The notes below the pieces were generated by a model. That model worked only from the letters and a program-made list of their open reading frames with translations, searched no databases and was not told the origin of the DNA. Below, piece after piece: positions 50,898 to 63,660 of a stretch of DNA of 64,000 nucleotides. Position 1 is the first letter of the stretch. Each line of letters begins with the position of its first letter. Source of the stretch: Apostichopus japonicus (taxonomy: Eukaryota > Echinodermata > Holothuroidea > Aspidochirotida > Stichopodidae); contig NC_092582.1 of the NCBI RefSeq assembly GCF_037975245.1, positions 2,371,001 to 2,435,000 on the forward strand, in the 5' to 3' direction. The translations under genes were made by a program, and so were the position numbers.

Positions 50898-51629
50898 CGG
50901 GTGCGTTGTGTGTGCGCGAACTGGTTTTGTATTCTGACCGAGGACTTGAACAAAGGAAAAGCAAGTGAGGACCTCATACGTCATTTCAAAAAAATTACCA
51001 CGTCCTCAGAAGATTTTGTTGTTTAAAGATATTGTTGAGATTTGGGTAAACGTTAACTTGAATAAGTGAAAGTAAAACAATGTGCGTGTGCGATGTGATT
51101 TTCGTGGAATCATTGCACGTAGTACTATTATTATTTACTAGTTATAATCAATTTTCAATCCTTATCGAAAACTTACAGGGAGATAAATCAGTTGCCCTCA
51201 TCTTTACATGCAGATACCTATGGCGTATATACGCAACGTATACGATTGAACGATGGATTTACAATAAACGTACCAAAAGCTAGAACATATGCATGTTTCA
51301 TCGCTGTTGTCACGCTCCAGTGACGACGTTTGCCACAAATTGTTTTTACACACATTATATTATTTAGCTACACAATAATCTCGCTGGCGGGCATTCACTC
51401 GCAGTGACAGCTCAGACATAGTGTAGGCCTATAGGCGATATCCTCGCACACAGAGATTGAATACGTATGTATTGTGTATACATGTATGTTATGGTGTATG
51501 AACGGTTGTAAGTATTATTGTAATTAATCGAAATAAGATAATCCACTAGATTTGCTCCAGGGTGAAGAATTATATGCAAATATTTGATGAACTTCATTCC
51601 AGATTCAAAATTATATTCATCCATCCATA
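50898..51629. other. Unassigned DNA
   Basis: No gene or repeat recognised. Confidence 0.6.
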
Positions 51630-51832
51630 CAGGTAGATAGCTAGCTATATCCAGCTATCTATCTAATTTTCTAGCTAGATACTATACTTAACTAGATATC
51701 GATATAACTATATATAGCTATCTATGTATGTAGCTAGCTGTATATCCAACTATAGATATATATCTAGCTAGATCTAGCTATCTATGTATCTAGCTACTAG
51801 ATTAATCCATATATCTATCTATCTGTCTATCG
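51630..51832. repeat. TAGC/TATC tetranucleotide-derived region
   Basis: About 200 bases of words such as TAGCTAGC, TATCTATC, CTAGATAT and GATCTAGC, many of them self-complementary; a decayed compound microsatellite. Confidence 0.8.
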
Positions 51833-52644
51833 ATTCTTTGTATCTGCTATTAGACAATACATTATTCTTTCTTAGTCATAATAGTAATAATAGTATTGCA
51901 CGTAGATCCGCAAAATCGTTCGCCTTGACTTGTTCGTCTCAATGCATTTGGCATTGAAGCAATGAAGCCCAAGTATGCCGCCGACCATTAGGTTTCAAAC
52001 ATGTTTGAAGAATTTTTCAGCTACATGCTTCCAATTGAATCAAGCTTTCAATAATTGCCTTGCGGCTTTGTTATTGTAATAGCTTCGTTCTTCTCTGTTC
52101 GCCAGGAAAACTACAGAGGTTTGGGGATAGTCATGTTCAACGGTGCGTATTGCCCACGAAAAAGTGAAATAAAACAGATGAGTGGTAGCTATTTGCATAT
52201 GTTCAATCTTGCATGCCCTAAAGATAAGATACATTTAACAGCTTGATTAAAGGAGGGGGAGGAGGAAGAGGATCATATAGTTGTTTTATCTCAACTTAAA
52301 GGGGTACTTCGAAGAAGCTAATTGATAGTAGAAACTTTGAAAGGTTGTATTGATGCGAGGAATTTGTCAACAAGTGGTCTTGATTTGAAAAGGTCGAAAT
52401 AAATTGCAATATCGTGTAGAGATCAACAATTGAATTGGATTTCAAATTATGTGGCACATTATTTGCTTTTCCTTAATATTTTAAATTTAATATCCGTCTT
52501 GAGAGCTCAATGTAAAAAGGAATCATTCTGCATTAGTAAACCATAGCTAATGTCGAATATCACAATTATAAACTTAGTATTGCTGTTATTGTTGTTGTTG
52601 TTGCGTGTGCCCGTGTATGTGTATGCGTATATATTCATAATTAT
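51833..52644. other. Unassigned DNA
   Basis: No gene recognised. Overlapping frames on both strands at 52040-52246 lack any domain. Confidence 0.55.
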
Positions 52645-52653
52645 ATATATAGG

Positions 52654-52690
<37 letters not shown>

Positions 52691-52865
52691 TTATATATAT
52701 ATAAATAATTATATATATATAAATAATTATATATATATATATATAAATAATTATATATATATATATATAAATAATTATATATATACAAATATATATATAT
52801 ATGCATATATATATATATATACATATTCATATATATGCGTGTGCGGTGTGGGTGTGTGTGTGTGT
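52645..52865. repeat. (TA)n with AAATAATTA interruptions, ending in (TG)n
   Basis: TA tracts separated six times by AAATAATTA, itself close to palindromic, then TGTGTG near 52850-52866. Confidence 0.9.
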
Positions 52866-53800
52866 GATGGTGTGTAAGTACGTATTTGGCTGTCATGGTT
52901 GTGACATCAAGATTATTGCGTTAAATGATAAACCAAACAACCAAACCTCTGTACTTTTCTTTGATAAAGACATTGACATACCTGACCGGGTTACCTGCTA
53001 CTTAAGTCACCGGAACTCAGTACCAGGCACAACGACATAAAGCAAATATATCATTTTTGCTGCTTAATAAACACAAAATGAAACATTTGTGGGACACAAA
53101 CTTTTCTGTATTGTATTTTCCATATCATATTTACCGTATGGTACATGGTATTGCTATTAACGAGTAAGTCATCATTAATACGGTGTTATATTATTAGTAG
53201 ATTAATGTTGACAATCGCATTTATGATCTCCTAGTTATATCGAAAATGTATCCAATTATGTGTGAACATTATTACATGGTCTGATCAGAGTGACACAACG
53301 TGCGCAACCCAATGCTTAGTGAATATTAAAACACTTCTTCTCCGTCTAAGGGGAGCAAGTGTCACGTTTTGCTAATGTCCGATAATAAATCATTAATACT
53401 GATAGATAATGTGCTCCTGCCGATATCACTATACACTACAGCTTCTATATGTTCAGACCGCCTATCAGAGTTCATATACCTACCAACAACAATAAAACAC
53501 TTTCGAAAGCAATATTTCTTCTCGAAAATCTGCCGGATATTTTTCTTCCCTATCCAAAGCGTTGCTTCGTCGTCACCATTGGGGTGCTGTTCTTTTTTTT
53601 TCTCGCACCATGCCTGTGAGATTGGGAGATACTCTGCTATAAGAAATTATGTGGAAAAGATAAACACCTTTAGTAAAGTTGATGATTTTGACGAGTTTAC
53701 AAGCTTCAGGATGTGTTAATTGGCGATTTCGGGATTCAGCGTTTCACATGTAAGGGATCTGGCATTTACTTTTTAATGGTATGCGTAATCAATAATAAAT
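52866..53800. other. Unassigned DNA
   Basis: The 116-residue plus frame at 53369-53719 is the longest here without a repeat. It starts at a non-ATG codon and shows no domain; a pyrimidine-rich stretch at 53583-53603 could be part of a splice acceptor, unproven. Confidence 0.5.
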
Positions 53801-54362
<562 letters not shown>

Positions 54363-54715
54363 ACATGTGTTAATATTTATTTCCTTGTTTTACTCATGTT
54401 GAAAAATAGAACTCATTTTTTAGATATTTCACATGAGTTATGCAACTGAGTCGATGTCATCGTAGAGGGGGGGGGGCAGGGGAGGGACACCCAATGTACA
54501 TGGCTTGATCAGTTTGTACTGTGAATAAGAGGCAACCGTTAATCAGTATCAAATGAAGTGTGTTATAACATCGTAACACATGTTAGACCTGCCAGCAGAT
54601 GCTACTGTGGAAAACTTACTAACAGACGAATTTATTATTCAAAACCTGTTTCAACTAATGCCTGGTTATGAGTCTAAACAACTGTCCCTATCTTTGACCA
54701 GTAAGTATACCTTAC
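54363..54715 (+). repeat. 353-bp dispersed direct duplicate, copy 2
   Basis: Counterpart of 45008-45360 in the same orientation, about 9.36 kb apart. The G-run is kept in both copies, so it predates the duplication. The copies stop matching at the shared word cctta. Confidence 0.75.
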
Positions 54716-55407
54716 TCTAATATGATAGTTTCAGTACCGGTCCCTATGCGTTGTGGTTATATGTCTCTGTTGATCATCTGACCAGCAAACATACTAAAAA
54801 GGAAGTGATGAACGTTTTGGACTTTAGGAACAAACCCTTTAAAGTCCCAGACAAATAATATTCTTAAAACAGCCACTACACTAAACACCGCTAAGTTGGC
54901 GTAGAAGTCTATTTAATAATGATATGCTTGCACTGTTTTGATATTGTTGATATATATATATATATATAGGTTTACCTGTGAACTCTGCAGTATTATGCAC
55001 AAAGCCACATATAAGATATACATCTAGTAGAACTTATATCAATATCAAGTTAAGCTGTGATATAGATTGTGAATTCAAACTTTTCATAAACAAAACTTCC
55101 TCTTTAATATGTGGTGATAAAACCAGCATAAATAATGCTTTTGATTCCCAAATGGCATATGTACTAAATAGTGTAACAGCAGTTATGTGGGTATGGTATT
55201 ACAATACCGTACGTTTAAACTAAAAACCTCACCGAACTATATCCAACAAGAACCGTTATCTTAATACCGGTATGTATGTCGGAACACCTACAAGAAAACC
55301 TCGAAGGATTATTTTAGTTCGAGAAAATCAAACGGCGTGTATTATATCGATATTGACACTGTTAAAATTAGCTAATGTAAAATAAAAAAATAAAAAAATC
55401 TTCCTAA
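54716..55407. other. Unassigned AT-rich DNA upstream of a candidate exon
   Basis: A small TA tract at 54951-54968. The 81-residue frame at 54978-55223 has no domain. No TATA, CCAAT or X-box was seen close to 55408. Confidence 0.5.
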
Positions 55408-55596
55408 ATGGATTATGAAACGTCCGTAGGAACCGCTAAGATGCGTTATTTAGAAACATCAATAGCGTCCAATGACTCCGGGGAAGTTAAAACTAAACTG
55501 GTGGATAATATATCGGACTATAGTGTTGGAGACGATGATGGCTCTTTCTTTAGAGACGGAAGTCCAGAGACGTACGAAATGCAATCCTTGCCCGAC
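55408..55596 (+). CDS. Candidate first coding exon, 63 codons, with consensus donor
   Basis: The ATG at 55408 has G at +4 and is directly preceded by an in-frame stop (TAA, 55405-55407). The frame runs exactly 63 codons to GAC|GTAAGT, donor GT at 55597, phase 0. The peptide is acidic and polar, beginning MDYETSVGTAKMRYLETSI and ending GSPETYEMQSLPD, with a DDD cluster, like a cytoplasmic N-terminal tail. Even use of amino acids contrasts with the repeat-driven frames around it. Beyond the donor the frame continues into a foldback element and is not coding. No family recognised and no exon 2 found. Confidence 0.4.
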
Positions 55597-55623
55597 GTAA
55601 GTTCCTCCATTTTTATCTACCCG

Positions 55624-56010
55624 ATACTCATAGCTAGTACAGTAACTATACTGTTCATGTTCCACAACCGTGCATCAGTGACTATACTGCGCTGTGTTCG
55701 CAACACGGTAACATGTGTACAGTTGGCACAGTAATTACTGGAAAGCTGTTACACGTTGAACTACGAGTCCGACAGGTGAAAATTTGCAGTAATTAAAAAA
55801 AAATAATTAAAAAAAAAAATTAATTTTTTAAAATTTAAAATTTTAATGATTAAATTATAATTTTGTAAATTTTAAATTTGCAGTTAGACAAAAAATGGAG
55901 TAATTACTGTGCCACCTGTAACACATGTTACCGTCTTACGAACACAGCGCAGTAGTTACTGATGCACGGTTGTGGAACATGAACAGTAGTTACTGTATAG
56001 CTATGAGTAT
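55624..56010. mobile_element. Foldback element with ~115-bp inverted arms
   Basis: The left arm 55624-55739 and right arm 55899-56010 are inverted copies, more than 90% identical by eye, differing by a few 1-2 base indels and substitutions. They enclose a 159-base AT-rich centre. Within the arms the self-complementary phrase CAGTAACTACTG occurs three times in varied forms. No clear target-site duplication was found. A long near-perfect hairpin like this fits a foldback MITE; a transcript would form a long double-stranded RNA. It lies 27 bp inside the presumed first intron of the exon at 55408. Confidence 0.75.
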
Positions 56011-57498
56011 ATTTGGCTGTTTTATTTCATTTTTTTTTTTTGACATCCAAAATTTGGCCCTGGTGTTTGCATTCAATTAAAGTACTACGGACACCTAGCC
56101 AATTTTCAGTATATATATACATTCAATATAATTGGTGTGTTTCATAATCTCATTCAAAGTCAGTTGAAATATTTTGAGAAGCTCTTTTCGTTTTCAAGAT
56201 AAACACTTTTGAAGTTTTTGATAAATCTGGTAAACTCATTAAATATCTGCAAATTATGACGTGGAGTGCTGCGCTCATCAAAATGTCTTATTTTCGCCCC
56301 TTATAAGTTAACCTCTCATAACAAGCCCACATAAAATCATTTGAATAAATGTGACGGTCCTCTTTTCGAAGGAGATATTAAATTATTTCAAACAATCGCC
56401 TCAGGCCACAAACCTGTGTTCAAGTGTCGTTGAAAACAAAGGTTGTGAAAACAAGGGGATAACATACCAGAAAATTAGGCAGTCACTCCCTTTACATCAT
56501 CAATGTGTATAATAAGGTCATGTGTATTCATAAATATAATTGAGTAAAAGATTTCTAAAATGGGTTTTGATCTAAGCTGAATCTATTTCCATAATTTCTA
56601 AAGTAGAAAACCCCGAATTTTTAAAGACGTCTCGATTTTCTTTATTGTAATGACTAGGGTAATATTATTATTTTTTAATCATATTTTTTAATAGAAATAC
56701 GCTTCGATCCTTTTACGAAGTTACTTTATACTTAAAAATATGATTGCATTTGATAAAAGCAACAACAGATATGTTTCATTTTGAAAAACTTTACAAAATT
56801 CGGTGAACCAATTTGATCCGATTGAAATATCGATGAAGCCGAAATAAACCATCAGTTTATATATGCATACATCATATAGCTTTGTTGCATAGACAAATGT
56901 TTGCGTTAGGTTTAACATTGGTAACGAAATATGTAACATGTTAGAATTAGTTGTAGGTGTGACTTTTCATTGAGCAAGCTGACAATAATCGATAAGCTCT
57001 TTTTTGTTGTATTTTGTTTTTCGGTGGTATTTTGTACAAAAACCGCCCAAGATGAAGTTACTTTATGACACATAAAACCGTTCAAGACATTCTCGCAAAA
57101 TTCTACAAAGGGCTGACGAAATTCATTCATGCGCACTAACACGACGTGTGTAGCTGCTTATCATGCCAAATCAAATGCACGAAAACAGAGTGTCTCTCAT
57201 TAGACACACACACATATAAAATATCCAAATTTGTTCTATAAATGGCGATTACTTAGTTTAAGACTGCGCAGCTGTAAGTCGACTGTAAAAATTATATCAA
57301 GTTATGACTGAGTTTTCTATGAATGAACAGTTATAAGGGTATTAAACAATATGGCTATACTGTTTTTCAAAATATCTATAATTACATTCAAACAATTATT
57401 ACCTTGGAAGTGGCTCTTCAGCTGATTGGAACTCTAGTCCAATCAGAAAGCATATGGATTGTTGTGACTAAGGTGTAAACTTTATCAGCTCCTGATTA
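56011..57498. other. Unassigned AT-rich DNA
   Basis: No gene or repeat recognised; minus frames at 56721-57142 are short and without domains. Confidence 0.55.
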
Positions 57499-57554
57499 CC
57501 CCCCCCCCTCTCCCCCTGCTCCCTTCCCCTCCTCCCTCCCCCTCCTCCCTTCCC
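57499..57554. repeat. Polypyrimidine tract
   Basis: About 55 bases nearly all C and T on the plus strand (one G), of the cccct/ccctt type; the counterpart of the polypurine tract at 11646. Confidence 0.9.
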
Positions 57555-60500
57555 ATGTACCGTATTTTCCATCGCCTCTCCTCTGTTTTCATTTGATAAA
57601 GTCATCATAATCACTCATATATACATCATAATAGTTTCCCCCGAAAAACACACACAAACGTTATACTCTCGTTACTTATTTGACGAGAATTTAACCCTTA
57701 TTCAAACAATTTTTGGGGCATCTCCATTGTTTTATGTCACAGTGGATCTTCTTTATTGTGTATAACGATCAAATATGAGCATGACAGCAACGAAATATCT
57801 GTTCTAAATAAGGATTTGAATTAGGTTAATTGCTAGTACACTTTCAGGAGCAGGAGGCAGGTGTTTAACACTCGAAGGCAAACCTACTCTTTCGGTCGAC
57901 CGTGAGTAACAGAATAAAAGTGTGGCGGATTTTATGAATTTTAAGAAAATTTACTTCATCTATAACGCATCTGCCCGTTTCTTACATATCCATATGTAGT
58001 TGTGGTATAGTTGATTCCACTCCCCCGTATTACAGGCTCCTTGCCACTGTTGCGCCAGGGGTTCTTTTGAACCGTAAAATTTTAATAAGTTGTAGAGGAT
58101 GGATTTTGTTGGCCAATAAAGTTTTATCTCACTTCAATGACATCATCAACAACGTATATATCCACTCAGATGATTTCTGTTGTTGTTGCTGTATTCCATC
58201 ATGTAGGGGATATTGTTTTGTTTAATGCATTGTTAGATAATCGATCGAAGGATGTCACCATTCATTTATATATTTGATTGTCTCCTATCTAACGGGCAGA
58301 GTCTGTTCTCACGGTTTTCATGTTAGCAATAGCCTCTTTAACCTCTCCCATAATGTAATCATTTTAGGAAGTTTTCTAGACTAATCATAAATAGTTCAAC
58401 GATTCATAGGATAAGGAAACCTTTTAAAGGCAAAATTGTCTTTAGAATTTTGCAATAGAGAAATACTATGTGCAGTAAGGTATGTAACATTCTATTTCCG
58501 TGTTTGTTTGAGGGTGTGGGGTGGGGTGAGAGGGGGGGTGTGGGCTCTTAAATAGTTTGTATATTTGGCCACTTTTAGTATGATTCCCATCAACTATTAA
58601 GGCAACACGTAGTGCTATTCATTTGGTAGCAGAATTTTCACTATATCCTATTTGCAATTTTGACTATCTTTTCTTGTCCATAAAGTTCATCACTATATTA
58701 TTGGCTCTTGCAAATGTGTTCAAATAACTAAAACATTTATTGCACATTCTCTCTGAATTTGTGACCCGTCAAGTTAACCTCCGTTATGGAATTAAGAACA
58801 TAGATAATATGACTTTCGGTTAGAAAGAATGATCTTTGGTTATCAATGAAATGCTTCTTAAAGTTTAACCCTGCGTGACCATTATTTCATCTTTCTAGCA
58901 GATTAGAAAGTTATACTTGTAATTGCTGATGGATATTCTTCCATTTGTTTTTTTATGACACGTCATGCATTTATACATTGCTCATTGTGTGAAAACTGTA
59001 TTAAAAAATAACAATTTAGAAGAATGGAGAAAAACCTAATTGCTATGTTTGAAAAACCATCTCCATGACGTCATCGTTAATATTGATATCTATTGAAAGT
59101 CACGTGGGAAGTAAACGTAACACTGACTGCGAATTAATATGACAGATTTTTTATCAAATATATCTAATTTAAGGAAACCCGATCCTGTAGAATTGTTAAT
59201 GTTTTCAATCTTGCGTAGAGTGGTCGATGATTCTAGACAGTTGAATTAAATATTAATAACTTTATTGAATATTCTGTTGAAAAAAAAGGAAGAGTGGAAT
59301 AGAAAAAGACATGCTTACCTATTTTATATAGCATGTGGTCATCGCTCGATAAATTTTAGAAAGTATAAAGCAAATAAAAAGTATTGCAAAAATATATTCT
59401 CTTTATAAAACGTCACCCAGAAGTAAATATATTTCCAGCTGTCTTCATGTTCGTAAACTAAGAGCGACCTTTTACGAACTCCAATTAAACTATGAAAACA
59501 TACGATTTTCCGCAACCACTTTTTACTTTCTTTTTTTTTGTATAAATTTTTCTCGTTACAAATCCATATCTGGGTCTGGTTCAACCATTGTAAAATTATT
59601 GCCGAGACGAAACAACCTGCTTATCTTTAAAGTTTTCTATCTGAACAAAAAATAAGAAGAATTTAATTAAAGGCAGAAATTTTAGAGCTGAAGATAAGAT
59701 TCGTGATTTCTCTAACCATACAATTAAAAAGCCTTGGACGATCCTTCCAGAATTGTTCTCTAACGATAATATTCCAATTCAAACGTTATGAGATTATTGC
59801 AACAGAATCTCCCGAGGGGATCATACATCGGTGTTTTTAAGTGAGCTTGAAAATTGATCATTTTATAGAGTTATCTTTTTGTCTTGAATATCACCGGGAT
59901 GCTTTTAAGCTGCTGATATATATTTTTTTGGAGGGGGGGGGGGGGGGTAGACAAGAACTTGACCAGATAAGAAAAACTGAAAAATTAAAATTAAAATAGA
60001 TAAGTGAAAAGTAGAGATACATATTTAACCACCGTGAAAATATCATGCTCAGTATGTTTATGTATGTATAAATGTATTAAATATATATATATAATATTTA
60101 CTTATATCATGTGGTGGATATAGGTTTTGTGAATATTATAATGACATAAAACATGATAAATTAGAACAATGAATAATATTGTTGTACTGTAATGGTCCAC
60201 AGATTAGAATCATTGATATCACTATCTAATTTTTCTAATTTAATTTGTTCGATATGTTAATGAAAATCTTTCAGAAAACGACTGGTCAACTGATCATTAT
60301 TTAAAGTTATGTGCAGCCTTTTTAAGCAATTCGGAATTCAATTTGTAATCGCTTTCCACTCACATAGACAACAATAGTTCATTACTTTTGTATAAGGACG
60401 CATATTGAATTTATTCCTTCCCCGTTACAAGATTGGGAAAGGGCTGATGTTATGCGTAATCGTTTGTTAACAATGCGTGTGTTCACCTTGAGCTTAGAAT

Positions 60501-60630
60501 ATATGCTAGAAGCTAATATAGATAGTACGATAACACAAGGCACGTAGGCTAACAGATAAATTCTCAGGTGCCCATTAATTAAGTGACTTCATATGTAATA
60601 GGTTACAGTGAAGGGGAATATCAGTAAGAA
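57555..60630. other. Unassigned AT-rich DNA
   Basis: G-rich stretch at 58512-58540, perfect CRE at 59066-59073, 15-base G-run at about 59933-59947. A donor-like TAG|GTAAGC on the minus strand near 59328 has no convincing coding frame. No gene recognised. Confidence 0.5.
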
Positions 60631-61092
60631 ACAGCCATATGCTTCTCATATGATAGTATGTACTAACTCCTATGTGTATGAGAAAGTATACGAAGTGCAA
60701 GAGAGTATACGTCACGTAACAGCTGTACTTCTCGTATGATGTTATGTGCATACTCTTTATGTGAGAGAGTATACGAAGTGCAAGAGAGTATACGTCACGC
60801 AACAGCTATACTTCTCGTATGATGTTATGTGCATACTTTGTTTGTGAGAGAGTATATGAAGTGCAAAAGAGTATACGTCCAGTAACAGCTGTACTTCTCG
60901 TATAATGTTATGTGCATACTTTGTATGTTAGAGAGTATATGAAGTGCAAGAGAGTATACGTCACGTAACAGCTGTACTTCTCGTATGGTGCTATGTGCAT
61001 ACTTTGTATGTTAGAGAGTATATGAAGTGCAAGAGAAAATACGTCACGTGACAGCTGTGCTTCTCTTATGATAGAATGTGGCTACTTTGTAG
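60631..61092. repeat. 83-bp tandem repeat, about 5.5 copies
   Basis: The word ACAGC recurs at 60631, 60719, 60802, 60885, 60968 and 61051, steps of 88 then 83. Each unit carries cttctcgtatgatg, atgtgcatactttgtatg, gagagtat, gaagtgcaagagagtatacg and gtcacgtaacagctg, including a CAGCTG E-box in most. GTATACG and its reverse complement recur within units. Edge copies are the most diverged. Open frames (60575-60802) are incidental. Confidence 0.9.
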
Positions 61093-62120
61093 GGTATTAA
61101 ATTAAACGTAGCACAAGCTCATAAATTAATGTGACAGATGTACTCTTCTTATAGTCTCAGTATGTGACTACGTTTGTATGTAAAAGGTCACATGATTGAA
61201 CATTAGCCACAAGATAACGTATACATACTCGTGGTCGACCTACATTGAAACCTTGCCACAATTAGATCAATATTTTAACTAGGATATAATACATCATGAC
61301 TCGGCCAGCAAAGACATATCTCTCTCCCAATGTTGTTTTCCTTCGTTGTTAGTGTCTCCGCAAGAACCCCTTATAGTGTAAACGATCTAGATACTTTGTA
61401 TGTTATTCTTGTTAAAAGCAATTGCGTCTGATGAAATGAATCATATCGTTCAATACTTGATAGATGAACGGTACAAGAAGACAAAACAAACATAGAAGTT
61501 AGAAGAAGATGAAGAAAGCGATTTAAATTATACTTAGATATGTTCACGAATCATCGTGTCTCCTGAGATTATGGAGAGATTATATTTGTCTCCGTCCGGT
61601 TTTTTTTTATCTAGCCTTCTTCAATTATTGGAACTTCAAGGTAAAAGAATGATATAAATGTGTTGATTGAAGGTTGTTGTTCGCGTGTCATTCCTGAATG
61701 TATACATAAAAATTAGGTATCGGTGGACGGAAATTCTCATAAAAATTGGTTATATAATTGATGCCAACTTACATCATAACAAACGAGTCAAAGGTCATAC
61801 TTTTCAAACCGTTGTATGTTCTTCAAACTATTATTCGCACAGACGTGGAGAGGTTTAGGCCCGATGCCTCAGTGAGAGAAATACATTGAGTGACTGTAGT
61901 GGATGACACAGATGGTAGATACACCATTAGTATATTCTACTATATTTGATACCAGTACTTTTGATGAAAGTTTAACCATATATACGGTGTTAGGAACACA
62001 ATACTTGAGTTATACATTTTGCGTTCTTGTTTACTTAACGAGAGAGAGAGGGGAAAATGTTATCAAACTGCTTATCTACTGCAAAAGGTCTGTGTAGGAT
62101 AAATGTATGTATTAAAATTA
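61093..62120. other. Unassigned DNA
   Basis: A degraded possible extra unit of the 83-bp repeat near 61130-61195. No gene recognised. Confidence 0.5.
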
Positions 62121-62162
62121 TAAGGCGTGACGTTTCAGTCCTATCAAGGTCTTCGTCAGAAG
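62121..62162 (-). ncRNA. Second hammerhead-like motif (Penelope type, weaker)
   Basis: Minus strand: CTGACGA (62159-62153), a stem II of about 5 bp with one mismatch (AGACC/GGACT around loop TTGATA), then GAAACGTC. The boxes are complete and GAAACGTC with a near-zero stem III is typical of Penelope-like hammerheads. Stem I pairs poorly here (TTTGCTT against ACGCCTT), so activity is doubtful. It probably marks the decayed end of another Penelope-like copy. Confidence 0.4.
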
Positions 62163-62869
62163 CAAACGAAAACAGACGATATGGACATATGTAAGATAGA
62201 CACATGGATAGACAAGACTAATTAAAACACTGACGGTTGAATCAAGTCAAATGACACAAAAGAAAGTGCAGTGCGGATATGAACAGGCGGGTTATGAAAG
62301 GGCAACGGGGGATGGAATGGTTATACATGGCAACTCTGGGTATTATTCCTCAAAACATATTTATGCTTTCTCAATATGTCTCCCGATATGCCTGCTATCC
62401 TGGAAGATTTATCGCACCATGCATATACTGTTGTTTGTGAGACGTTCAGGGTCTTTCGTTTCTGTCATGGTGGTGTGCGGTGTGGTGAAATTAAAGCTTT
62501 ATCATTCACTTGTTCATATGTAGGAAGAGGTTAGACAGAACTTTTTCCAAATCTAGAAACGACACCAGTTCTTCTCTTTTATATGTTAAGTGTAACGGTC
62601 TTTTCTATATTGACAAGACGGCAAGTCCTTTGATGAGTCCTGTCGGAAGGAAAAAATGAGGTTGACTTTTTCCTGAGGGGATGAAAAGTCTACGTTATTG
62701 ATTTCACTGATCTCGGCTCGTGTGTAATATGCTTCATTGATAGCACTGTACTTAGCTTACTATAGACTGTAATGTAACCTATTTCAAGACCAGCTGGTCG
62801 AGTATGCAACGTTATTACTCAACTATATACATATACTGAGGAGACGAAATATGAGTGAAACAGAAATGA
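62163..62869. other. Unassigned DNA
   Basis: The 90-residue plus frame at 62251-62523 starts with ATG (MTQKKVQCGYEQAGYERATG) and has a hydrophobic middle, but no recognised domain and no splice signal that fixes it. Possibly part of the neighbouring element remnant. Confidence 0.4.
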
Positions 62870-63551
62870 GTTGTATATATGTATACGTATACGTATATGT
62901 ATACGTATATGTATACGTATATGTGTGTGTATACGTTTATGTATATGTATACGTATACGTATATGTATACGTATATGTGTGTGTATACGTATATGTATAT
63001 GTATACGTATACGTGTATGTATACGTATATGTGTGTGTATACGTATATGTATACGTATGTATATGTATACAAATATGTTTATATGTTTATATATGTATAT
63101 ATGTATATATATATATATACGTTTATATGTATATGTATATATGTATAAATATACACAGGCATACATGTAGGTATATTTGTATATGTGTATAGGTATTGCA
63201 TATATGTATAGGTATATAAGTGTATATGTGTATATATAGGCATATATAGGTATGCATGTATGTAGGTATATTTGTATATGTATATAGGTCGTGTATCTAT
63301 TTATATATGTATACATGTATATGTGTTTATAGAGGTATATATACGTATACAGGCATATATGTTTACAAGTATATATGTATGTAGGTATATTTGCATATGT
63401 TTATAGGTAGGTATATATGTATATATAGGTAAACATGTATACATGTATATGTGTGTATATGTATATAGGTATACATGTGTACCTGTATATGTGTGTACAT
63501 GTACATTTGTATATAGGTATATATGTGTACATGTATATGTGTATATATAGG

Positions 63552-63592
<41 letters not shown>

Positions 63593-63660
63593 ATGTGTAT
63601 ATGTGTACATGCATATGTGTATATATATATATATATATATAGGTATGTATATGTATATAT
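62870..63660. repeat. Long TATACG/TATG/TG compound array, alternating Pu-Py
   Basis: About 790 bases of TATACGTATATGTATACG and TATGTGTGTG steps, then TATATAGG/TACATG variants. Nearly every step alternates purine and pyrimidine. The many long open frames on both strands (up to 165 residues) are artefacts of this. Confidence 0.95.

Noticed and set aside
53369-53719. 116-residue plus-strand frame as a gene
   Set aside because: Non-ATG start, no domain, no paired splice signals; length is compatible with chance.
62560-62655. Weak resemblance to the start of a GIY-YIG endonuclease (LLYVKCNGLFYIDKT) on plus
   Set aside because: Too short, no catalytic follow-up, and on the strand opposite to the nearby hammerhead-like motif.
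62615-62662. Another hammerhead-like string (TTTGATGAGTCC...GGAAGG)
   Set aside because: The CTGANGA box and the GAAA box are both imperfect, so the core is not satisfied.
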